A DNA stretch of 64,000 nucleotides from Vicia villosa (taxonomy: Eukaryota; Streptophyta; Magnoliopsida; Fabales; Fabaceae), in assembly GCF_029867415.1 (NCBI RefSeq), contig NC_081183.1, positions 55,812,336 to 55,876,335 on the forward strand, in the 5' to 3' direction. Below are positions 34,376-44,590 of this stretch, piece by piece (position 1 is the stretch's first letter; each line of letters begins with the position of its first letter). The translations under genes were made by a program, and so were the position numbers. The notes beneath the pieces are model-generated. The model worked only from the letters and a program-made list of their open reading frames with translations. It had not been told where the DNA came from and searched no databases.

Positions 34376-36491
34376 TGAAGGTGGAGAAAAACACAAGAAA
34401 GGGGGGGTTTGAATTGTGTTCTTCAATGTTTATTTTTCCCTTTCTTAAAATTCTTTTCTTACTTTTAGAATCTCATCTTATGGATATTCTTTAATGTTGC
34501 GGAAGCACGTTTGACATAGTGTTGCATAACCAATGAGACATTCATTTTAAACTTCTTTATATCATCAGAACTTCTGACTCTGCTTAGTAAAATTCTAAAG
34601 ATATTCAGCGTGAATATTCTGAGTTAAAATGAAAGATACAGAAAGTAAAAGACACATTCATTTCTATCCTGGTACACCTTCTCAATAAGGCTACCTCCAG
34701 TCCACCTCCTCATGTGATTTTGCCTCTCTCATCAGAGGACTTAATCCACTATAACCAAACTTGATTACAACTGCACAACCAACTGTTGTGACTAACTTCC
34801 TGCACAACCAACTGTTGTGACTAAACATGTACAAGCTACCCCAAGTGACTAACCCCTAGATGATGAACCGTTCTGTGATCTCAACAAGATATAACGTTCA
34901 TCAACCTAGTAACCCTGCACAAGCCAACTGCTCGTGACTAACCCTGCACAACTAACTGTTGTAACTGACTACAATGAACTGTTCAGTGATCTGATCCAGA
35001 AATATAACATTCATTGACCTCTCTGGACTTCTGAACTTAACTTGGTCTCCAAGAGGATTTCCATAATGACCACCATCACTGTCTTCTTACGCTTCTGACC
35101 TTTACATGGTCGCTCAAGAAATCATTAACCAATTACAATGATTACAACATAATGCTTCTCAGTAAGTAGATTTTCTTATGTCTAAGTACAATTGTTTTGA
35201 TACAATGACAAGTAATCACTTCAAGTGAATGAATAACCTTTGGAGTCTTCTTGTCTACATCTTCTAAACGAGTCTTTGTTTCTTGGTGGTAAGCAGAATA
35301 AGAGCATCAGCTCCTTATGTTGAGTGCTTCTTCAAGCTGATCTTCGTCTTCAAATTTTCTTAAGCTGATTTATAGCAACAACTCTATTGTAAGTTGCTTT
35401 TGATTTGATCTTCATTTCTTCTAAAAGCAGATTCAGAGCTACAGCTCTGCTTTGAGTTGCTTCTTGAACTGATCTTCATCTTCAATTGCTGATCATGATT
35501 CTCTTGAAAAGCAAATAGCAGTTTAATGATCTCAGACATAATTATTACACTGTTGAGCATCAACTCAGTGTATATAACTTTTCTAAGTCAATCTAATGTA
35601 GAGTGAATTATGATTTAATCTTTTCATTCTTTTTCACCCAGTGCTCCCTTCAAATGAATCTGCATTGCTTGCGGAATTTTCTTCTAAAGGAGTCTTTTCT
35701 TTACATAGGCTTATGATTCGTGTATGACAACACTATTGTTTATTTCATCACATACTGAGTATGTGTTGCCTCTTGTGTATCTTCTGGAGTATGATATTTC
35801 TTTATCTTGCACGCTATCCTTAGTCCATATTTCTTCAAGTTTGAAGTTTGCTCTCTTTATATAGCTTTGATGTGTTACTGTTGGAACATAGCCGTTGAAA
35901 TCTGTTTGAGGATTTCATTGAATATTTGTCTCTATTGGATAAGGAATTGCACGTGTTCACAACAAGATCTTATCTCTAGCATGATGATGACAATTGGTCG
36001 CGTGTTTCCTTGGTTAAAGTTGTTTTTTTCAACGCGTTGCATGTGGGTTGCTTCTTCAATCAACCTTGGGAGTTGTTCCATTTAATTGTTGCAACCATTT
36101 TGCTAATGATGATGTTTTTAACGGCTTTCCTCTTGATTCTGAACATCTGTAGTTTGTATGATGAGATTGTATTTTTTGGTTTACATATGACTTTGTTTGC
36201 TTTTTGTATGTCACTGCGTTACACCTTCAGAACTTCTAATCATCTATTCATGTGATCTTCTTGTTGTAACTTTAGACTTCATGTATCTGATATTTCTGTT
36301 TAATTCCTTGAAGCTTGTTTGAGTTTCTTTCTGATATTGTGCTTTTCTTTCTGATGCTGTTGTATAAGGCTTATAGCATAATATCTGCACACTTAATGAA
36401 AACATTAGTAGTAAAATTGTTACTAACAAAATATATGTTTGTTATCATCAAAACCAGATTCTGAACACAGATTCTCAACCTTTTTCTAACA
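34376..36491 (-). repeat. 5' LTR of the SIRE-like element
   Basis: 2,116 bp, in reverse orientation. Begins TGTTAGAA at 36491 and ends at 34376 beside the primer site. Confidence 0.9.
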
Positions 36492-36562
36492 TTGTCCTCA
36501 ATGGAAATTTATTATTTATAATATTGCTTATTATTAACAGTGTTTTCATTGGAAATTTTTAG

Positions 36563-38148
36563 GATAGGGCGCCCAAGAAGTTCAATAACCACGGGCGGAA
36601 GATATTATCTCTAGAGCAGCTTTGGAGCCGTGGTTCCAGGATGTCCTCATAGCATCTCATCTGTTGACCTATGCCAGATTGGGTACACCACTATCCACAA
36701 CGGGATGCTCATGGTATTTGCAGAGAGATGGCACTCAGAGACGTCCTCATTCCCTCTGCCTCATGGTGAGATTACTATTACCTTGGACGACGTCTCATGC
36801 CTACTACATATACCTATCAAGGGTACCCTCCTCTGTCACGGTAGGATGACGAAGGAGGAAGCGAGAGAGATTTTGATTGAGGAGCTCGGGGCTGATCCAT
36901 TCGATGCGCTAGAGGAGGTCGATAAGACCCCCGATGCGCATGTTCCTTCTTGACACGGAGATATGATGAGGAGCTAGGTGCGGCACGACAACCTGTTGGT
37001 GACCCACTTGAGGTGGAGATACGCAGACATCGTGTGCTTAGGTGTTACTTCCTATTTTTGATTGGCACTCAACTGTTTATGGACACGAAATCCACGTATA
37101 CGAATGTCGCTTACCTGAGGTACTTTTTAGATCCCGCACAAATCCACGAGTACAACTAAGGGACGACAACGCTGGTGTAGATTTATTCGAGACTGTGAGA
37201 GGAATGCATGTGGAAGACCAGAATTGTCGCAGGCATCTGTTCACTCTTAGTGGTAACAATCTTATATCCTTATATTTTTTTCACTACTTTTCATTTTATA
37301 TTCGTGATAATGTTTTATCCCGGTGTTTTTATTTTCATTTCAGGGTTGGATATTACAACACTTCTCGATGATCATTGGCTAGGGAGAGGTGGATGGCTAT
37401 ACTGAGGCTTGGCCACGTGCTCGTGCCTTCATCCCCCCTTAGAGGGAACCAGGCGATGGAGCCATATGGAGTATATCTGGACCGCATGGTTGTCGAGGAC
37501 ACCCGTTACGACTACTACGCTGCTCACCGTGAGACGCGCCCGCTGGATGACATTGCATTATACTCTAGATGGCTGGCATTCAGTTCGAACATCATTGTTC
37601 CTTATATTCCGGAGTGCGTCATGCGGCATTTCAACTACTATTAGATGATACCTCACCACTCTTTTGTCTCCACTCCTCTCGGGTTGACCCGTTGGCAAAT
37701 AGATGAGATCTTTGTTGGCTATCTGCATCACATGGTTCCAGAAGAGGCAAGGGTGACCAAAGCAGAGTCAGACTGGAGTTGCGTCGATGGGTACTTCAGT
37801 TGGTTCTCCATTGTGTCACTCCCCTACATGGTCCCCATTGCAGCGGGATCACCACCCATACCAGCTCATTAGGATATATTGCAGGAGGAGTAGTCTCTGT
37901 TGGACCAAACTCAGGATGCGCTTCCTCGTTGTCATCGGATAGTTGATATAGCTCGGGCAGGCATAGACGACGGTTTCTTCCCTGAGGGGTCTGGTCACAG
38001 GCGTAAACAAGATGATATCATGGAGGTGGCATAAGGGGCACTGGTGTACCGTAGACATCGTGCCAGGACATGTGGGGTAGTAGACGGTAGAGGCAGAGGA
38101 GCCGACAGAGGAGGTGGTGGATACAGAGGAGGTGCGAGAGGAAGATGA
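36563..38148 (+). pseudogene. Plant-mobile-domain (MAIN-like) gene, 3' exons, degenerate
   Basis: Acceptor TTTTTAG at 36562, then frames shared with PMD/MAIN-like proteins. These are EPWFQDVLIASHLLTYARLG, IHNGMLMVFAERWHSETSSF, GEITITLDDVSCLLHIPIKG, a YLRYF stretch near 37115, an intron-like gap (about 37250-37345), and PYGVYLDRMVVED. Then come HHMVPEEARVTKAESDWSC and a Gly/Arg-rich tail near 38080-38148. The pieces lie in different frames with stops between, so several indels have broken it. The long insertion in its intron adds to this, though splicing around it was possible in principle. Confidence 0.72.
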
Positions 38149-38533
38149 GAGGATGCAGATGTTGCCTAGTACACGGAGTAGTGATGGTGCTGATTATTTT
38201 GATGTCTGTATTTTTATTACATTGATTACTTTATTTTGATTATGTATATGACATATCACTCGTTGGATGATGTATATGATGTATTATATAACATTGAGTT
38301 GACATTACACTAGTTTATGAACTTTGTTTTGCTGTATTATTCTGTCGTTGAACAAAAAAATTAGAGTTTTGGATTGAAACATAGTTGATTTAAAATATAA
38401 CAGAACGTTCTGTAGGTACATCTACGAAATATTTTGTTTTTGAGACTTTCCGGAGATATATCTATGGAAGATTCCCTGAACTAAATTAATTTGAATTTTT
38501 CCCAACATTTACCATTTTAAACTACTTCCGTAG
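38149..38533. other. 3' flank of the PMD gene
   Basis: AT-rich, no gene. Contains ACGTTCTGTAGGTACATC and TATATCTATGGAAG (38405-38475), in the same order and orientation as similar motifs at 28158-28240. It ends in CGTAG, the possible TSD of the next LTR element. Confidence 0.5.
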
Positions 38534-39458
38534 TGTTGGCTAGAGATTTCGTTTAGAGAAAATATTCTTTGAAGAGTTAGAATTCAAAGAAAGATGGTTA
38601 CTAATGACCATTTCTGAGATTAAAAATGGCTACTGATGGCCATGTTTCGAGGATGTTGTTTAAGTTGAAGTAAAGATGGTTAGAATTGGAGCTAATTCGA
38701 AGTGAATTGTCTTTAAGACTTAAACGTTTTGCGAAATACGAAGGGTACTGAAGCTTGACGTGTTTTCGTGGCATTCTCGGTTCTGATCACATTGCCATGT
38801 ATCGAAAGAGGATTCAGGCGGGAGGATTTGAATTTCGAAATAGTCTGTGTAACCGAACAAGGACATATGGCATCCCAAGGATTCATGTGAGCAACGCGGC
38901 ATCAGATTAGTGTAGGACCGTTAGGGTCGAAATTAGTATAAATAAGGGTCTTAATGTTAGGATTCCGTGTGTTCATTTTGTACAAATCACTCACAAATTA
39001 CTCAAGTATCAAGTGTTAAGAGAACGAGTTCGCTGAGAAATGTACGTATGACACCAACACCATTTTAAATACATTTGTATCTTTCTTTATTCAAGTATCT
39101 TTCCAATTCCTTTATTGTTTTCGTTTAACTTTCATTTCGAAGCATTTTACGTTTCTGCATTTAACATTCTTGCACGTTATATTCTTGCACTTTATATTTC
39201 TGCAATTTACACGCTTTTTATGTTTTCTTTGTCGAAGTTATATTAACATGTATAACAAGTGTTGTTTCACATGAATAGTCATATGATCATATCACAAACG
39301 AGTTTTCGAAGCAAGAACAAACAAATATGGACCAAAACATATCAAATTACAATTGTTTGACTATGTCCTAGGATCAATCTAGTCGATCCTACGAGTAACC
39401 AAAGTATATTTTATAGTTTGGAGGACTAGCGGTTGTTTACCGGAAATCACCGTAAACA
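38534..39458 (+). repeat. 5' LTR of a Tat-type Ty3/gypsy element
   Basis: Starts TGTTGGCTAGAG and ends CCGTAAACA (925 bp). It is followed by the primer-site-like TTGGCACGCCCAGTGGGAC (39460-39478), the layout seen in Tat-group elements. The LTR is rich in TTCGAA-type motifs. No 3' LTR partner was found in the window. Confidence 0.72.
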
Positions 39459-39546
39459 AATTGGCACGCCCAGTGGGACAGTGTCAAACAGATTGTTATT
39501 AATTGATTGATTGTTTTATTTTGTCTAGAAAATATCAAGACCTTGT

Positions 39547-42500
39547 ATGAACCTTAGGAACGGTAAATTAACCAGCAGTGCACAGCCGATTCCTAAACGA
39601 AGGTACAACAAGAAAATGGTCAATGTGGCTAGTGGAGGGGGAGATCAAGATCCCCCACAGGGGTGAGGAACAATAGCGGCAAATTCTACGCATGTTTATA
39701 CTTCTACTCAAGGAGCGCAGGATATACCGGGTTCGACAGGATCTGCAGCCATAGGTAGTTCCCAGGCTATGCCTGAAAATACATCAGGGCCAACAGGGAC
39801 TGTTCCAGTCTCGAGTTCGACTACCGTGCCTCCGTTTACAGGCGCAAGCGAGATACCACCTTTCTCGACAAATGCTGCAAGTCATTGCCAGGACTTTAAT
39901 CCATTAGCGACAAACATTGCCAGGACTAACCAGGATAATGTAGAAACATATCAAAAAATATCTTCGCAAATAGGACGAATGGCGGATTTCTTAGGAGTCC
40001 CGCAAAATTGGTGAAGAAACAACCAATCAACCTATCAAGAAAGGGACCCACTTCTAGAACAAATTCGAAATGTAGTTCCGCCACCTAGGCCGACGCCAGT
40101 CGAACGAAATCAAGTGGTAGATTTAGAAACTCAAAATCAAACGACTAACATTGGTCGACAAGCAGTTCCCCAACAACAGCCTAGAGTAGTTGTAGTGGGA
40201 AGAGACGAACATCCTGACGAAGTTGTACATAGGGTTAGGAGAGACAATTTGGCAACAGAAAACAATCTCACTGCCATGATAGAAAGAATAATGGCTAATA
40301 ATAGCCTTAATACTGGACTTCGACGTCCAAACTACACATCCCCCATACCCGAATATATTATGCAAACAGAATTGCCAAGAGGTACCAAGGTACCCAAATT
40401 CACGAAATTTTCAGGGGACACTAGTGAATCAACGGTGGAACACATAGCCAGATATTTGACGGAAGCAGGGGATCTAGCAGGGAACGAGGATTTGAGAATT
40501 AAATACTTCCCTAGTTCGCTAACAAAAATTGCTTTTGTTTGGTTCACTACTTTACCCCCAAATTCCATAGACGCATGGGCACACTTGGAGAGATTGTTCC
40601 ATGAACAATTCTACATGGGTCAAACCAAGATAAGTCTGAAAGAATTGGCTAGCATCAAGAGGAAGTTCACGGAGCCTATAGATGATTACTTGAACAGGTT
40701 CCGTTTGTTGAAGTCAAGATGCTTCACGGTTGTTCCAAAACATGAATTAGTCGAAATGGCTTCACGGAACCTAAGGTGGCAGACAGGGTTCGACAAGTCG
40801 AATGATTAAAAGCAGAAAAGGCCAGAGCAAATAAAAGTTACAAGAAGGAGAGTGTAGCATATATTGAAGCTGAAGACGTTGACAGCGAATCTTTCGAAGA
40901 TTCATACAGCGTGGAAGAGGTCGAAATAGACCTAGCTGAATTAAAAGAAGCACCACCGTATTCTTGCAAGTTGCTCACCCCTTCTATTTGAAAAAATACA
41001 GTTGATAATGATAAAGGCGATAGATTTCCTAAGAAAACTTATACATTTGACGTCACTAAATGTGACGAAATATTCGATTTGTTAGTAAAAGATGGCCAGA
41101 TGATAGTGCCTCCTAATTCCAAAGTTCCTCCGTTAGAACAATGGAAGAAGCGAGGCTTTTGTAAATATTATGGTTTTTTAGGCTATAAAACCTCACAATG
41201 TTTTCTTTTCAGGGATCTAATTCAGAATGCTATCAAGGATGGACGTCTGAAATTCGCTGATAAAACAAAGAGTCATATGAAGGTTGACACAGACACTTTG
41301 AATGTTGCTGACACTAACCTGTGTGAACCACTTGACGTTAACATGGTGGAAGTGTCTGAAACTGATGTTGCTGAATCGGAGATAATTTCAATTGGAAAGC
41401 AGGCTACTGAAAGCCTAAATGACAATGCAGTCTTCAATGCTGATATTGAAGAATCCTTTGATGCAGAGATAACTGAAGATCTGAAAGGGAAAACTAGCGA
41501 GGCCACTAAAGACCTCAGGGCAAAACTTCAGCAGATACAGATTTCTGAAGCCCCTCCGGCAGTTGTTAACATGGTCAATGTTAGGCGGCCGTTATCTGAA
41601 ATAGAAGAACTAGAAAAGTGGGTGATAAGGGAGAAAGGAAACATTGAAATCCCACCGAGAGGGGAGAGTTTGAAAGATTATCTATGGAGTTGTCATGAGA
41701 AAAATGGTGGAAAAATGCGAATGTGCCCAAGATGTTTGATTATGCTGAATCGAATGGTTCAAGCTAACTTTGAGAGGGCCCTACGAGAAAGAATGGAACA
41801 ACCCTGGAGAGGAGGAAACCTATTGCTGAAGGTATATCCAAGGACTGGAGAAAGCTTAGTAGGTTTCTTGAGGTTGTATTATGTCCCAGATGTGGAGCAG
41901 TCTATGACGAACTACTAGCGCGATCATTCGAAAGAGTATATTTCTACATGGGTCGAGAGACTCAGGGACTCCGTCCCAACATGTATGTGTTCGACAACCG
42001 GACCTCATCGAAGAGGCCTGACAGCCCCCACCCTAGAGCTCGAAGGGTCACATTCAAAATCCCTGTAGACATACCCATGGATAGATGGATGCAAGTTGGT
42101 GCGAGAACCAACAAATGGCGAAGTTGGGACCAAGGGGGAAGAACTGCAATGGCATATAGGAAGCAATTCCAGACTTCAAATCGAGAGATGTACAGGTTGG
42201 AGAATTATAAGGGCAAAAATCCTATGTCTAGATCCCAATGGAGAAGACACCAGAGGATGAAGAAGGCCCAGAGAGAATATAAACCAAAGGAGGTTGGAGA
42301 GTCTAGTAGCAACAAAATCCCAATGCAGGGGGCAAGGACGAGTAAACCTCCGGTGGAACGCAAGTTGTTCGATTCTGAAAATGAGAAGGAAGAAGAAAAG
42401 ACGCATTCCAACCCTTGGAAAGAAGACGATATGATGACAAATGATTTCGACTCAGACGAAGTATCGTCTATAAACTTCAATTGCAATGTTGTGTCAGTAC

Positions 42501-42560
42501 ACCCTCATGAGTTTAACCAAGAGACAGAAGCTGAAGATTGTGAGGAAGCTGATGCATAAG
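39547..42560 (+). pseudogene. Tat-type gag region
   Basis: ATG 39547 (MNLRNGKLT). The same frame runs with TGA stops near 39664 and 40012 to a stop at 40807. The core gag motif region includes KVPKFTKFSGD, AYLTE-like helices and LNRFRLLKSRC. A second frame from 41079 has the knuckle-like CKYYGFLGYKTSQC and FRDLIQNAI, then an acidic stretch. A third (41948-42559) is basic and Gln/Arg-rich. Gag coats element RNA. Multiple frameshifts disable it. Confidence 0.72.
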
Positions 42561-44210
42561 AGATGGAAAGACACAGACCTGTGTGTTACTATGTGCTAAA
42601 TAATGGGGCAGTCGAAGAGCAGAATGCCTTCTTCGAGAGGCCTGATGAGGGTATGAGAAACCACCTAAAACCACTCTACATAAGGGCTAAGATTGAAAAT
42701 GTTGGCATTAATAAAGTCCTAGTGGATGGGGGGCAGCAGTGAACCTAATGCCCCAGTACATGCTGAAGAGAATTGGTATGTTCGATACTGATATAAGGCC
42801 ACATAACATGGTCTTGTCTAACTATGAAGGCAAAATAGGGCAAACTTTATGAGTCATTCAAGTGAATTTAACTGTGGGTTCGGTCACAAGGCCAACGATG
42901 TTCATGGTGATACCAGCAAAAAGGCGAATTACAATCTTTTGCTCGGAAGAGAGTGGATCCATGGAGTTGCTGCAGTGCCTTCGACAATGCATCAAAGATT
43001 AACCATTTGGAGGGAAGATTGTATAGTAGAAAACATTGAAGGAGATCAGAGTTACTACATGGCTGAAGTTAATCCAGTCAATAAAACCAGTTTCGACAGG
43101 AACTTGGAAAACATAGGGCCTTGCCATGCTGCGGAAGATATATACACCCCAAATAAGAATGCTTTATACTATTTTTCTTTACACCCAAATGGGTTCCAAT
43201 GGAATAGAGAAATAATGGACGGTCCAGAAGATACCGCACCAATGGAGCATTTGCCAACAAGACGGCCAATAGGCTGGGATGACGATGTTGATGATGTCTG
43301 AGTCATCCTTCTTCGAAAGGATTTCGGCTTACATAGCCGAGAACAAAAGAAAAAGGGCTCTCAAAGCCGAATTATTAAACATGAATGTCGACGCAATTCA
43401 AAGAGAGGCAGAAATGACGGGTTCTGGGATACATTTGATCCCTCAATCTCCTGAAGACACAGTCCAAGTTGAAAAGATCTCAGGTGAAGAGGCGATTCAA
43501 AGGCTGGACGCGATTTATGATGAAGAACCCTTGGGATTCGAGAAAGACCCAATGGCGTTAAATATAAAGATGTTAGCCCAAGATCCACTCGAAGAAGTAA
43601 ATCTTGGAGACGTAGACCAGAAGAGGGTAACGTACGTCAGTTCAAAATTAGAGCCAACATTGAAATCAAGAGTCATTGCGTTGTTAAAAGAAAACAAAGA
43701 CTGCTTCGCTTGGGATTACGAAGAGATGCCTGGTTTAGGGAGAGATTTGGTCGAATTAAAGCTGCCCATAAAGGAAGGAAAAAATCCCATCAAGCAAACT
43801 CCTAGGAGGTTCGCACCAGAGATTCATTCGAAGATCAAAGTAGAGGTCGAGAGACTTCTACGTTGCCAGTTCATCAAAACTACGAGGTATGTTGAATGGC
43901 TAATATTGTGCCGGTTATTAAAAAGAACAGTTCATTAAGAGTATGCATAGATTTTCGTGATCTGAATGCAGCAACTCCTAAGGATGAATATCCCATGCCT
44001 GTGGCAGAAATGCTAGTAGATTCAGCCGCAGGCTTCGAATATTTAAGTATGTTGGATGGATATTCTGGGTATAACCAGATCTTCATTGCAGAAGAAGATG
44101 TGTCCAAAACAGCTTTTCGTTGCCCAGGGGCAATAGGCACGTACGAATGGGTTGTAATGCTTTTTGGTCTAAAAAACGCTGGAGCAACTTATCAAAGAGC
44201 AATGAGTTCG
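42561..44210 (+). pseudogene. Tat-type protease and partial reverse transcriptase
   Basis: The protease region reads VGINKVLVDGG with a 1-base gain in the G run (about 42730), so the frame shifts in the active site. YNLLLGREWIHG follows at 42928. The RT N-terminus includes NKDCFAWDYEEMPGL and KQTPRRFAPEI. After a frameshift near 43890 it reads VIKKNSSLRVCIDFRDLN, LDGYSGYNQI and AGATYQRAM. The catalytic YxDD lies beyond the truncation. Confidence 0.85.
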
Positions 44211-44590
44211 CCGTTTCCCGCCTTGGAAGTTGAAGTGTAATCATTTTAGAAACTGATACACGCACGTCCCAAGTAGACGTTTTGAAAAGTGATGTCATCA
44301 TTTAATGACAGTTGCGGCTAAGGGAGTGGAAACGTCAAGTCTAGGCTTAAAGAGGTTGCGAGGAGTAATTATGCCACATAGATACACTATCAAGGTCATT
44401 ATGACAGCTAAAAAATAAATAATAAGTAAATTTTTGACAATTTAAGAATTGTTAAAACATTATTTATGATAGTTGCAAAATATAACATATAGATAATTGG
44501 AAGGAAAAGTGTGCATATATTCCTGGACTAATTTTCAATACAAAAAAGACAAAGTGCTAAACTCAAAAGATGTTACAGAAATTGGAACAA
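44211..44590. other. Spacer between truncated RT and the inverted gene
   Basis: No coding sequence is recognised. It probably includes the 3' UTR of the - strand gene. Confidence 0.45.

Larger units (their letters stand above)
28780..36491 (-). mobile_element. Non-autonomous SIRE/Maximus-like LTR element, 7,712 bp
   Basis: Two LTRs of equal length (2,116 bp each; 28780-30895 and 34376-36491) and a TSD TTGTC (28775-28779 and 36492-36496) define the element. The - strand orientation is set by a primer site like the Met-tRNA site (ATTAGTATCAGAG) next to the right LTR and by a purine tract (AAAAAGGGGTAGAT) next to the left LTR. Several CTCAGGGGGAG-type tracts lie upstream of the 3' LTR, a habit of SIRE/Maximus elements. 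There is no gag, RT or integrase; the 3.5-kb interior holds two related ORFs. The LTRs differ by several percent, so it is older than the Tork-like element. Confidence 0.88.
38534..44210 (+). mobile_element. Truncated Tat-type Ty3/gypsy retrotransposon
   Basis: LTR, primer site, gag, protease and the first part of RT are present on the + strand. The RT stops matching at about 44207 (after YQRAMS), so the rest of RT, RNase H, integrase and the 3' LTR are missing or moved. The inverted gene at 44591-47515 may be the remainder of the same element (see its entry). Confidence 0.75.
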
